The notes under the pieces were generated by a model. The model was not told the DNA's origin. It ran no database searches and saw only the letters and a program-made list of their open reading frames with translations. This document shows positions 54,361-63,082 of a stretch of 64,000 nt of DNA, in pieces. The translations under genes and the position numbers were made by a program. The stretch spans positions 1 through 64,000 of the forward strand of contig NZ_LGXZ01000016.1 of NCBI RefSeq assembly GCF_001238295.1. The letters are read 5' to 3'. The stretch is from Ruegeria sp. 6PALISEP08. Its GTDB lineage: Bacteria > Pseudomonadota > Alphaproteobacteria > Rhodobacterales > Rhodobacteraceae. Position 1 is the stretch's first letter. Every line of letters begins with the position of its first letter.

Positions 54361-54837
54361 TCATGCGGCCGGGTATCTGGCGAACACCTCTGTGGTTCCA
54401 TCCTTGCGGATCAGGAAGACGTCAAAAGCTTCGCGTTCGCTTTCCGGCCCCATGCCTGGCGAGCCGAAAGGCATTCCCGGAACCGACAGTCCGACGGCAT
54501 CCGGGTGTTCGCCCAGCAGGCGCCGAATGTCAGCGGGCGGGACGTGTCCTTCGATCATGTAGCCCTCCACGCGGCCCGTGTGGCATGACATCATGCCCTC
54601 CGGAATCCCATTGGCGGTTTTATGAGCGTTCAAGGCCTCCCATGCACTGTTTTCCACGCTCACTTCAAAACCTTCCGCCCGCATGATTTTGATCCACGAG
54701 CCGCAGCACCCGCAATTCGGATCCTTCAGGACATGGATTGAGGGGCCTGTTTTCGCGATGGCGGGAAGCGCCGCGCTTCCAGCAAGGGCCGCGGCTCCTT
54801 GCATCACACGGCGGCGGCTCAGTTTATTCATTGTCAT
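54361..54837 (-). CDS. DUF411 metal-binding protein
   Basis: A 158-residue protein with a Tat-like signal (SRRRVMQGAAALAGSAALPAIA) and the DUF411 pattern: KDPNCGCCGSWIKIM near residue 40, SCHTG and GEHPDAVGLSVPGMPFGSPGM. Members of this family are encoded in copper and mercury resistance clusters and likely bind metal in the periplasm. AGGAGG precedes ATG 54837. The dyad at 54858-54891 is upstream. Confidence 0.82.
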   Translation of the reverse strand: MTMNKLSRRRVMQGAAALAGSAALPAIAKTGPSIHVLKDPNCGCCGSWIKIMRAEGFEVSVENSAWEALNAHKTANGIPEGMMSCHTGRVEGYMIEGHVPPADIRRLLGEHPDAVGLSVPGMPFGSPGMGPESEREAFDVFLIRKDGTTEVFARYPAA

Positions 54838-54857
54838 GTTCCCTCCTGGGAAATCTT

Positions 54858-54891
54858 GTCTTGAACCGATGTGAAAACACACCGGTAAGAT
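54858..54891. promoter_or_regulatory. overlapping divergent MerR-type promoters
   Basis: Plus strand: TTGAAC-N19-TAAGAT (54861-54891). Minus strand: TTACCG-N19-CAAGAC (54888-54858), toward DUF411. Both share the dyad CCGGTGTG-TTTT-CACATCGG. The plus-strand transcript would meet a GGCCC/GGGCC hairpin at 55107-55121 with no recognised gene between. Confidence 0.5.
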
Positions 54892-55120
54892 TGAATGCGG
54901 ACGGCATATACGAGACCGCCATAATCGTCACCCTCGGATACTCATCAGATATGGCTTTCTGGACGACGCAGGGATTTCTCACAATGATCTGGCGCAAACT
55001 CTGTTCGGAAACGGAACCTTTGATCTCCTTTTTCGCTACACCTGCCACTCTGGGTCCGGCTGGGCAATAACCCGGTTCGCATGCAACCCCGCTACCCTCC
55101 GTTCAAGGCCCGAATTGGGC

Positions 55121-55534
55121 CTATTTCTCACTGCTGCGTTCGATGGCGTCCACGATCGAACATTGCTGAATTTCACCCCGCCCCGGACACGCTGCGATAA
55201 GCTCGTCCAGATTATCCTTCAACCGTGCAAGCCCCTCGATCCGCTCCTGAATTTCGTCCCGCTTTCTGCGCGCTCTGGCCTGCATCGCGACGCACTGGGC
55301 ATTTGGCGCCGTGCGCAATTCCAGAAGATCCGCGATTTCGGCCAGCGAAAATCCGAGCTTCTTAGCGCCGGATATGAATTTCAGCCGCCAAAGTGTGTCG
55401 CCACTATAATCCCGCGCGCCGCCGCCAATCGGGCGCGGCGGCTGAGAGACAAGGCCCTTCCTTTCGTAAAATCGGATCGTCTCGACGCCAATCCCGGCCT
55501 TGCGCGCGGCCTGGCCGATCCTGAGTGGTTGCAT
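55121..55534 (-). CDS. MerR-family regulator, Hg-type cysteine pattern
   Basis: A 137-residue regulator with HTH LRIGQAARKAGIGVETIRFYERKGL. Cysteines in NAQCVAM and in ACPGRGEIQQC; the second pair has the exact C-x8-C spacing of MerR. It is divergent from a membrane protein across a palindromic 19-bp-spacer promoter (55561-55591), which it presumably controls. Confidence 0.82.
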   Translation of the reverse strand: MQPLRIGQAARKAGIGVETIRFYERKGLVSQPPRPIGGGARDYSGDTLWRLKFISGAKKLGFSLAEIADLLELRTAPNAQCVAMQARARRKRDEIQERIEGLARLKDNLDELIAACPGRGEIQQCSIVDAIERSSEK

Positions 55535-55560
55535 CGCGGTCTCCCTCCGTCACCGGCATC

Positions 55561-55591
55561 TTGACACCGTATCATGATACGGAAGTTAAAA
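55561..55591 (+). promoter_or_regulatory. MerR-type promoter with perfect palindrome
   Basis: TTGACA-N19-TTAAAA with the perfect 16-bp palindrome CCGTATCATGATACGG. The sequence differs from the CTCTAG-type sites, so it belongs to the adjacent MerR protein. Confidence 0.8.
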
Positions 55592-55623
55592 CACTGGGGT
55601 CTTAGTGGTTGCGAGGATGTCAG

Positions 55624-56652
55624 ATGTGGACCTTCCTGAAACGGTGGTTGCTGCCGGTATTCGGCTCCGCCCTGGCGCTCTATCTGGTGTTTGCGCTCTA
55701 CGGCAGCCTCGATTTTGCGCTGTTTCTGCAAGGGCTGCGCGGAGCCAACGTGTTCTGGATCGCCATTCTTGCCGCCACCATCCTGCTGGAGCAGCTGATG
55801 AGCGGCTGGAAGTGGCGACAGATCCTGTTTGATGTGAAACCGGTCGGCACCCTGCGGCTGACGGGGGCGCTACTGGCCGGTTATGGCGCAAATGTCCTTG
55901 TCCCGCTCGGCATCAGCCCGTTGGTCCGGGCCTGGCTGGTTGCCCGGCTTGACCAATTGAAGATGGCGACCGTGCTTGCAACCGCGATCATCGCCCGGTT
56001 CCTCGACGGCGTCGTTTTCGCCCTTTTTGCCGGAGCGGTGGCCGCCGCCGGCCAGATTCCACAGATCGAGGGTGAACTGCGGCTGGGATTGAGCGTCGCG
56101 GGCCTGTTGAACCTGATGCTTTTCGGCGGCCTGCTTTGGGTTCTGTTCCGGTTCCGCGCGTCACTTCTGAGCGAAGGCCCTCTGGTCTGCCGCCTCTTCG
56201 ACTGGGCTGCCGCCCGCATCGGGGCCGATGGCCCATATCTGCGCACCGCGCTCGGTGAAGGGATCGTCTGGCCGCGGGCACGGGCCCGCCGCATCGCCGC
56301 CATTGCCGCGGCCATTGCGGGCAAGCTGGTGGCGACAACCCATTTCCTGTGGGCCGGGCTGGCGGTTGGCGTGGTGCTGAACGCGTGGGATTACCTGTTC
56401 CTGATGGTGTTTGCCGGGTTCGCCATGGTTCTGGGCCGCTTCGTGCGCATCCCGGCGAGCTTTGTCTTCGGGGCCGGGTTCGCGCTCAAGGCGCTCGGTG
56501 TTCCGGACGAGACCGCCCTTCTGATGATCCTGTTTAACTATGTGCTGACGATCCTTCTGGTGGTCGGGATCGGCCTGACGGTGTTGTGGCAGAGCGGCAT
56601 CGACATCCGCCGCGCCCGGGCGGAGGCAGAGGCGGCGAATGGCAAGGCGTAA
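55624..56652 (+). CDS. lysylphosphatidylglycerol synthase-like (YbhN) membrane protein
   Basis: A 342-residue integral membrane protein of the UPF0104/LPG_synthase_TM family (GANVLVPLGISPLVRAWLVARLD, IIARFLDGVVFALFA, FAMVLGRFVRIPASF). It has about eight helices and resembles the flippase half of MprF without the aminoacyl-transferase domain. GAGG precedes ATG 55624. First gene of a unit controlled by the Hg-type MerR; overlaps the MFS gene by 14 bp. Lipid flipping under metal control is inferred. Confidence 0.8.
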   Translation: MWTFLKRWLLPVFGSALALYLVFALYGSLDFALFLQGLRGANVFWIAILAATILLEQLMSGWKWRQILFDVKPVGTLRLTGALLAGYGANVLVPLGISPLVRAWLVARLDQLKMATVLATAIIARFLDGVVFALFAGAVAAAGQIPQIEGELRLGLSVAGLLNLMLFGGLLWVLFRFRASLLSEGPLVCRLFDWAAARIGADGPYLRTALGEGIVWPRARARRIAAIAAAIAGKLVATTHFLWAGLAVGVVLNAWDYLFLMVFAGFAMVLGRFVRIPASFVFGAGFALKALGVPDETALLMILFNYVLTILLVVGIGLTVLWQSGIDIRRARAEAEAANGKA

Positions 56653-57889
56653 TCCCGAAGACACGAGATTTTGGCGCATCGCCGGTGCTGGTGCGGTGTT
56701 TCAGGGCGGGTCGGCGGCGGTGGACAGCGCGACGGTGGTGGCCAGTCTGGTGCATATGCTGACCGGTAGCGCGCTGGCCGTGGGCTATGCCAGCACGGTC
56801 CTGCGTCTTGGCTGGCTGCTGCCCCAGTTCGCGGTGGGCTACCTCGCCGAGCGCACCGATCGGCGCATGCCGTTCTACGCCCTTGGTGCCTATGGGCGGG
56901 CGATCACGGGCGCGATGATCGGTATGCTTCTGTGGTGGGGGGCGGACTGGCCGCAGGTCGATTGGCCTCCGGTTCCGCTGGCGCTCGGAATGCTGGGGCT
57001 GTGGACAATCTACGCCTTCGTCAGCGGCGTGGTCGCGGTGCCCTACAACGACATCGTCGGCCGGGCGATCCCGTCCGAGCGCCGCAGCCGGATGTTGGCC
57101 TGGCGCTTTTTCGGCGGCGGTGTTCTGGCGGTTTTGGTGGCGGGCGTTCTGCGACTCGCGCTCGACGTGTTGCCGCCGCTCAGGGCCTATGCGCTGATCT
57201 TCGGGCTCGGCGCGGTGTTGATGATCGTCTCTGCGACGTTATTTGTCGCCGCGGGTGAACCCGCCACCGCTGCAAGGGCGCCACGGGACCGCCCGGCTAA
57301 CCTGTCTGGTTTTCTGCGCGAAGGTTTCTCTACGCTGCAACGGGACCGCCGGTTCCGGCTGTTCCTGATCTTCCAATGGCTTGGCGCAGCGACGCTGATG
57401 GCATTGCCGTTCTATGTCGTTGCCGCCAGCCGCAGCGGCCTCGGGGCGGCGGATGTCGGAACGCTGCTGGCGGCCCAGACCGTCGGCGCGCTGGTCTCGA
57501 ATCCGGTCTGGGGCCGTATCGGCGACCGGATGGGCAAATTGCGCCTGCTGGGGATAGTGGCACTGGTGCGTCTCGGACCTCCGGTGCTGGTGTTGCTGCT
57601 TGTGGCCACAGGTTCGGGGCTGACCGGTTTCGCGGCGCTGTTCTTCCTGATCGGCGCGATGATGAACGGGGTGACCATCGGCTATCTCGGCTACCTGCTG
57701 GAGATCTCGCCCGACGACCGCCGTCCGGCCTATTCCGCGTGGTTCAACAGCTTTGCGGCCCCGGCGGCGCTGGCGCCGCTTGCGGGCGGTGTGGTGGTCA
57801 GCATGATCGCCATCGAAGCCGTGTTCATCGCTGCGATCCTGGCCGCGCTGGGACAGGTCGCGATCGCCGCGCGGCTGACACGGGGTTGA
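56639..57889 (+). CDS. MFS transporter
   Basis: A 416-residue major-facilitator protein with twelve predicted helices, motif A-like YLAERTDRRMPF in loop 2-3 and GRIGDRMGKLRLLG in loop 8-9. Substrate unknown. It overlaps the upstream membrane protein gene and belongs to the MerR-controlled unit. The gap 57890-58181 holds no clear gene. Confidence 0.82.
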   Translation: MARRNPEDTRFWRIAGAGAVFQGGSAAVDSATVVASLVHMLTGSALAVGYASTVLRLGWLLPQFAVGYLAERTDRRMPFYALGAYGRAITGAMIGMLLWWGADWPQVDWPPVPLALGMLGLWTIYAFVSGVVAVPYNDIVGRAIPSERRSRMLAWRFFGGGVLAVLVAGVLRLALDVLPPLRAYALIFGLGAVLMIVSATLFVAAGEPATAARAPRDRPANLSGFLREGFSTLQRDRRFRLFLIFQWLGAATLMALPFYVVAASRSGLGAADVGTLLAAQTVGALVSNPVWGRIGDRMGKLRLLGIVALVRLGPPVLVLLLVATGSGLTGFAALFFLIGAMMNGVTIGYLGYLLEISPDDRRPAYSAWFNSFAAPAALAPLAGGVVVSMIAIEAVFIAAILAALGQVAIAARLTRG

Positions 57890-58181
57890 AATAGAACCTT
57901 GTTCAGGACCAAAGCGTTTCCTCTCAACCCGCAATTCAGATGCGATCCTGTCAAAAGGCAAGATGGCATGTCTAAACATGGGCGAAGCAGAAAACGTTGA
58001 GCGCAGCGATTAGAATTGTTCCGTTCAGAACATGACGGCGAGGTCTCTTCTCGAAAACTCCAGAAAGCGGGGTACATGTCGAATTCCGCCGCATAGCATC
58101 GCGGCGCTGATCGAGGGATATTCGAGGACTGACAAACGAACCTGGTGAGGCACGCGCCTCTGAACAAAGTTCACCGCGCCG

Positions 58182-58730
58182 TCACCCAATTTTGACCCGT
58201 GTGTCGGTGACGAACTCGTAAGGGGGCAGATCGAGGTTGCGGGGCGCGGGGCCTTTCCGAATTCTGCCAGACGTGTCGTAATGTGAACCGTGACACGGAC
58301 AGAACCAACCGTCCCAGTCTCCGGTGGGTTCGCTGCCGCCCTGCCCGAGTGGTATGCATCCCAGATGGGTGCAAACGCCAATAACTACCAGCCATTCCGG
58401 TCGCTGTACGCGCTCGGCGTCAGGTTGCGGGTCGATCATTGGTGCATCGTCTTCTGCTATCGCCAGCGCGATCCGCTCTTTAGTCCGGTGGTCTATAAAG
58501 ATCGGCTTGCCTTTCCATTTGACAGTGATCCTCGTTCCTGGTCCGACACCTTCAAGATCTATGTCGACAACGGCTTGGGCGGAGATGTCTGCACTGGGGT
58601 TCATGCTGTTAACAAGTGGCCAGACCGCCGCGCCCGTGGCCACGATGGCGGCACCGCCGGTGACGAAGTATAAGAAATCGCGCCGAGTTTCAGGCTCTGA
58701 AGGTGCCTGTCTTTCAGAAAATTCAGACAT
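58182..58730 (-). CDS. petA: Rieske iron-sulfur protein (PetA-like)
   Basis: A 182-residue protein with a Tat anchor (RRDFLYFVTGGAAIVATGAAVWPL) and both [2Fe-2S] boxes: CTHLGC near residue 127 and CPCHGSHY near 147. This is the ubiquinol-cytochrome c reductase Fe-S subunit in length and layout. No cytochrome b or c1 gene is adjacent, so it is an extra copy, maybe replacing a damaged subunit during metal stress. AGGAGG precedes the start. Confidence 0.88.
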   Translation of the reverse strand: MSEFSERQAPSEPETRRDFLYFVTGGAAIVATGAAVWPLVNSMNPSADISAQAVVDIDLEGVGPGTRITVKWKGKPIFIDHRTKERIALAIAEDDAPMIDPQPDAERVQRPEWLVVIGVCTHLGCIPLGQGGSEPTGDWDGWFCPCHGSHYDTSGRIRKGPAPRNLDLPPYEFVTDTRVKIG

Positions 58731-58834
58731 ATTGTTCCTCCTGTGCGTCAGGATAGGTTCATCGAATGATAGGACTTGGACGAGGTGGATCAGTCGCCCT
58801 GGTCCTCTTCTTCTTCACCGCGATGCCCCATTCC

Positions 58835-58945
58835 CTATTCATCAGAGTGATCTTCGTCGGTGTCACCGTGCAATGCCTTTACAGGCAGTGCACCGGCCGT
58901 CAGGTGCAGTTCAATTGCTGCTCTCCGAATTGGATTTGCTAACAT
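58835..58945 (-). CDS. 36-residue small protein
   Basis: ATG 58945 with AAGGAAGGGAAG upstream encodes MLANPIRRAAIELHLTAGAL… with an acidic His-containing tail (HGDTDEDHSDE). It lies in a gap between the DUF2933 and Rieske genes in the same direction. The good ribosome site suggests translation; the tail could bind metal. Unrecognised. Confidence 0.4.
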   Translation of the reverse strand: MLANPIRRAAIELHLTAGALPVKALHGDTDEDHSDE

Positions 58946-59058
58946 GGCAACTTCCCTTCCTTATTGGGTTACAAATTTGTTCTGATCAGTTGGCCGTTGC
59001 TGCTCCTTGTTGCGCAGTGTTCTTGCCGCAAAGCCGCCAGCTATACAGGGCGCCGTTC

Positions 59059-59337
59059 TCAGTGTTTGCCGTGGCCGCGATGCATTAAGAAATGCATGCC
59101 CACGCAGACCAGCAAGAACAGCAACGGAGAACTGAGCAAAGGATAGAGTGTCTCGCGGTATTCCCAACCCAGAACAGCGGCGCCCAACGCGATCGCAATG
59201 ACAACCGGGAGCCAATTACGCTTGGCACCGTTGGCCGTCTGATCTTCGGTTTTGGGCGCTTCGGCCGTTTCGTCAGAGCTGACCCTTTCGGTCGTCTCCT
59301 GTGTGGCGCGGGTTTCGTCGAAATTTGATTGGGTCAT
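59059..59337 (-). CDS. DUF2933 small membrane protein
   Basis: A 92-residue protein with a polar acidic N-terminus (ETRATQETTERVSSDETAEA) and two hydrophobic segments (WLPVVIAIALGAAVLGW, YPLLSSPLLFLLVCVGMHFLMHRG) ending in His-rich HGKH. DUF2933 proteins lie in copper-resistance clusters. Its ATG overlaps the stop of the upstream permease as ATGA; third gene of the CopA operon. Confidence 0.78.
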   Translation of the reverse strand: MTQSNFDETRATQETTERVSSDETAEAPKTEDQTANGAKRNWLPVVIAIALGAAVLGWEYRETLYPLLSSPLLFLLVCVGMHFLMHRGHGKH

Positions 59338-60668
59338 AGCTGATTTGCCTCCTTTTCGATGATCCATTGTTTGAGAAAGATGCGCTCATAGACGAAGACC
59401 AAGCCGATGCCAGCAACGGCATAAACCACGATCATCGGATCCGAGCGTAGTTTGAGTATTGTGAACGCGATCAGCACCACCGCATCCAGCGTCAGAGCGG
59501 TCAGCAAGACCCATCCCCGGGCGTTGATCTGACCGCGCAAGCGTCGCCAGACACCCCAATGCACCGCCATGTCCATCACCAGGTAGAAGAACGCCCCCAA
59601 CGAGGCGATGCGAGACAGGTCGAACAACACCGCAAGCAGACCCGCAATCACGACCGTGTAGATCAGCGTGTGAGACTGGATGCTGCCCGTCATGCCGAAA
59701 TGGCTGTGCGGGATCATCTTCATGTCGGTCAGCATCGCCAGCATCCGGGACACGGCGAAAACGCTGGCGATCAGCCCCGAGGCCGTTGCCACCATCGCCA
59801 GCGCAACGGTCAGGTAGAACCCGCCCTGCCCCAGCACCGGCTTGGCAGCCTCGGCCAGAGCATAGTCCTGCGCCGCGCGGATCTGCTCGGGCGGCAGGCT
59901 GACGCCGACCGCAAGGGCGACCAGCAGGTAGACCACCGTGCAGATCGCGATCGAGATCATGATGGTGCGCCCGACATTGCGGTGCGGGTCGACGATCTCA
60001 GCCCCGCTGTTGGTGATGGTGGTGAAGCCCTTGAACGCGAGGATCGACAGGGCCACCGAGGCGACGAACCCCAACGGCGCCGCCGGTTCCGAGCCCTGAA
60101 CCTGCCAGGTTCCGCCCGCCGCCCAAAGTGCGGCGATGCCGAATATTGCGATCCCGCCGATCTTGAGCGCCGACATGATGATCGACCACAACCCCACCGA
60201 CCGGTTGCCCGACCGGTTCACCGCATAGGCAAAGACGATCAGCGCAACCGCGACCAAAGGTACCAGCGGTCCGCTCTCGATGTTGAACGGGCGGAGCGCA
60301 TAGCTCGCGAATGTACGCGCGACGAGGCTTTCGTTGATCACCATCGACAGCGCCATCAGCAGCGAGGCCGCCGCCGCAACCGCCCCGGGCCCGTAGGCCT
60401 TGGTCAGGATCATGGCGATGCCGCCCGATGAGGGCCAGGCGTTGGACATGGCGATATAGGAATAAGCGCTGAAACCCGTCACCACGGCCCCGACCACGAA
60501 GGACAGCGGAAACCACGGCCCCGCCAGCCCGGCGATCTGTCCGGTCAGTGCAAATATCCCCGCGCCGATCATAACGCCGGTACCCATGGCGACGGCCCCG
60601 GTCAGCGAGATTGATCCGGGCTTCAGCGCGCCATCGGCGCCGTGCGTATTATGCTCGTGCGTACTCAA
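59334..60668 (-). CDS. APC-family amino-acid permease
   Basis: A 444-residue permease with about twelve helices; [27 protein letters not shown] is the APC consensus of helix 1 and [17 protein letters not shown] is the loop after helix 6. It starts with TTG 60668, which overlaps the CopA stop as TTGA, so translation is coupled. Its pairing with a copper ATPase is seen in other bacteria but the substrate is unknown. Confidence 0.82.
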   Translation of the reverse strand: MSTHEHNTHGADGALKPGSISLTGAVAMGTGVMIGAGIFALTGQIAGLAGPWFPLSFVVGAVVTGFSAYSYIAMSNAWPSSGGIAMILTKAYGPGAVAAAASLLMALSMVINESLVARTFASYALRPFNIESGPLVPLVAVALIVFAYAVNRSGNRSVGLWSIIMSALKIGGIAIFGIAALWAAGGTWQVQGSEPAAPLGFVASVALSILAFKGFTTITNSGAEIVDPHRNVGRTIMISIAICTVVYLLVALAVGVSLPPEQIRAAQDYALAEAAKPVLGQGGFYLTVALAMVATASGLIASVFAVSRMLAMLTDMKMIPHSHFGMTGSIQSHTLIYTVVIAGLLAVLFDLSRIASLGAFFYLVMDMAVHWGVWRRLRGQINARGWVLLTALTLDAVVLIAFTILKLRSDPMIVVYAVAGIGLVFVYERIFLKQWIIEKEANQL

Positions 60669-63016
60669 ATCTTCGCCCCCCGCAATCGCAGCGCATTCAA
60701 CACCACTGAAATCGATGAAGCACTCATAGCGAACGCCGCGAACATTGGGCTGATCAGGATGCCGAAAAGCGGGAACAGAAGACCCGCCGCCACCGGAACG
60801 CCCGAGGCGTTGTAGATCAGGGCAAAGAATAGGTTTTGCCGGATATTGCGCATGGTAGCGCGGGCCAGCCTACGGGCGCGCACGATGCCATCAAGGCTTC
60901 CGTTGACCAGCGTGAAGCCTGCACTTTCGATCGCCACGTCGGCACCGGTCCCCATGGCGATGCCCACATCGGACTGCGCTAACGCGGGTGCGTCGTTCAC
61001 TCCGTCACCCGCCATGGCAACCTTGGCGCCTTTCTTCTGCAGTTCGCGAATTATGCGGGCCTTGTCCTCGGGTAGAACGTCGGCTCGAATCTCATCGATA
61101 CCCAGACGTTCGGCCACCGCCTTTGCAGTGCGTTCGTTGTCACCAGTCGCCATGATGATTCGGAAACCCAGCTCGTGCAGCGCCTTGAGGGCGGCGGGTG
61201 TTGTTTCCTTGACCGGGTCGGCGACGCTGACCAACCCCGCCACTGAACCATCAAGCATCACGAACATCACCGTTTCGCCGTCATCCCGACGCGCATTGGC
61301 CTTGACCGTTAGTTCGGTCGCCTCGAGTCCGAGATCGGTGACCAGTTTCAGGTTGCCGAGCGCGACGGGGCGGCCATCCACCGTGCCTTTCACGCCTTTA
61401 CCAGTCACCGCCTCGAAGTCACTGGCGTCGGACAGGGCCACGCCACGTTCCTCGGCTCCTGTGACGATTGCCTCAGCTAACGGGTGCTCCGAGCCCTTCT
61501 CCAGCGTTGCGGCCAGCCGCAGCACCTCGACCTCGTCATGGCCAGGTTCGGGTAATACAGCCACAAGCTTTGGCTTGCCCATGGTCAGCGTGCCAGTTTT
61601 GTCGACGATCAAAGTATCGATCTTCTCGAACCGCTCCAGCGCTTCGGCATTTTTGATCAGCACTCCGGCCTGCGCCCCGCGCCCCGTGGCCGTCATGATC
61701 GACATCGGAGTGGCCAGGCCAAGCGCGCACGGGCAAGCTATGATCAGTACCGACACCGCTGCGATCAAGGCGTAGGAGAGCGCCGGAGCCGGTCCCCAAA
61801 TTGCCCATGCAATAAAGGCCAGCGCAGCTATACTTATGACCGCCGGTACAAACCAGCCCGCCACTTTGTCAGCGTATTTCTGAATTGGTGCGCGCGAGCG
61901 TTGCGCGTTGGCCACCATTTCGACAATCTGGGACAGCATTGTGTCAGAGCCCACTCGGGTTGCTTCGATCACAAGGCTACCGGTGCCGTTAATTGTGGCC
62001 CCTGTGACCGGCTCGCCCTGTACCTTTTCAACCGGAACCGGCTCGCCGGAGATCATGCTTTCGTCAACAGATGAGCGCCCTTCGAGTACAATGCCATCTA
62101 CTGGCACCTTGTCGCCGGGGCGTACGCGAAGGCGGTCTCCTACCTGTACTTCTTCAAGCGGGATTTCCTCTTCGCTGCTGTCAGGGCGGATAATGCGGGC
62201 GGTCTTTGCGGCCATGTCCAGCAAAGCGCGGATCGCCTTACCGGTGCCTTCGCGGGCCCGCAGTTCCATCACCTGCCCGAGCAGAACAAGTGTAACGATA
62301 ACTGCGGCCGCTTCGAAATAGACCCCAACATGGCCTTCTGAATCTCGAAAACCGTCCGGAAATATGTGGGGCATCAATACGGCAACAAGGCTGAACAGCC
62401 ACGCGGCCGAAACCCCCATGGCAATCAACGAGAACATGTTTAGATTCATGGTGCGAAACGAATTCCACCCTCGTTCCAGAAATGGCCAACCGCACCAAAG
62501 AACGACCGGAGTGCCCAGTATCAGTTCAATCCATAGGGTTGTTCGCTCACCAAAAATCTCTCGCACACCAGAGAGCCCAACGTAGGGGCCCATCGTGAAA
62601 ACCAAAAGCGGCAGCGTCAGAACCGCACCTACCCATAGGCGCCGGGTGAAATCCACCAGTTCCGGGTTCGGCCCCTCGTCCACCATCGCCGCGCTTTCCA
62701 GCTCCAACCCCATGCCGCAGAGTGGGCAGGACCCAGGATGGGTTTGCCGCACCTGCGGATGCATCGGGCAGGTATATACGGGTCCGTCATAGCCTGTCGG
62801 AACGATGTCATATTCACCGTTGTCGTCCGTCGCGCCATGATGCGCGGAATGATGGTGATGCGCATGCGCATCCACCTCGCCCTCGGGCACAAGGTGCATC
62901 CCGCATTTGGGACAGTCGCCGGGCCCAGATTGACGCACGTCAGAATGCATGGGGCAGACGTAAGCGACCTCGGTCGGACCGTTCGCGTGGATTTTGATGT
63001 CGTGGTCTTCTGTCAT
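60665..63016 (-). CDS. copA: copper-exporting P-type ATPase
   Basis: A 783-residue Cu(I)/Ag(I)-type ATPase. Instead of CxxC ferredoxin-like domains it has two YHS/HMBD-type N-terminal domains ([11 protein letters not shown]…CPKCGMHL and [11 protein letters not shown]…CPLCGMGL) flanking a His-rich stretch. It carries CPC ([13 protein letters not shown]), [10 protein letters not shown] and [10 protein letters not shown], and the Cu-type YN and MSxSS residues in the last helices ([23 protein letters not shown]). It exports copper to the periplasm. First gene of the operon with APC permease and DUF2933. Confidence 0.92.
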   Translation of the reverse strand: MTEDHDIKIHANGPTEVAYVCPMHSDVRQSGPGDCPKCGMHLVPEGEVDAHAHHHHSAHHGATDDNGEYDIVPTGYDGPVYTCPMHPQVRQTHPGSCPLCGMGLELESAAMVDEGPNPELVDFTRRLWVGAVLTLPLLVFTMGPYVGLSGVREIFGERTTLWIELILGTPVVLWCGWPFLERGWNSFRTMNLNMFSLIAMGVSAAWLFSLVAVLMPHIFPDGFRDSEGHVGVYFEAAAVIVTLVLLGQVMELRAREGTGKAIRALLDMAAKTARIIRPDSSEEEIPLEEVQVGDRLRVRPGDKVPVDGIVLEGRSSVDESMISGEPVPVEKVQGEPVTGATINGTGSLVIEATRVGSDTMLSQIVEMVANAQRSRAPIQKYADKVAGWFVPAVISIAALAFIAWAIWGPAPALSYALIAAVSVLIIACPCALGLATPMSIMTATGRGAQAGVLIKNAEALERFEKIDTLIVDKTGTLTMGKPKLVAVLPEPGHDEVEVLRLAATLEKGSEHPLAEAIVTGAEERGVALSDASDFEAVTGKGVKGTVDGRPVALGNLKLVTDLGLEATELTVKANARRDDGETVMFVMLDGSVAGLVSVADPVKETTPAALKALHELGFRIIMATGDNERTAKAVAERLGIDEIRADVLPEDKARIIRELQKKGAKVAMAGDGVNDAPALAQSDVGIAMGTGADVAIESAGFTLVNGSLDGIVRARRLARATMRNIRQNLFFALIYNASGVPVAAGLLFPLFGILISPMFAAFAMSASSISVVLNALRLRGAKI

Positions 63017-63082
63017 GTTCTGCTCCCTGGTTTGAGCGTCGTTTTTGAGCCGTTGATTTACTCAATGGCCCGGCACAGTCCT

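Noticed and set aside
54892..55070. Plus-strand frame after the MerR-type promoter (…DGIYETAIIVTLGYSSDM…)
   Set aside because: No start codon with a ribosome site and no recognisable family; recorded only as part of the possible transcript.
57239..57979. Minus-strand frame of 246 codons
   Set aside because: Antisense to the MFS transporter; no motif or ribosome site.
59559..60431. Plus-strand frame of 290 codons rich in Arg and His
   Set aside because: Antisense to the APC permease; the low-complexity RHHQ-rich translation is typical of a shadow of GC-rich coding DNA.
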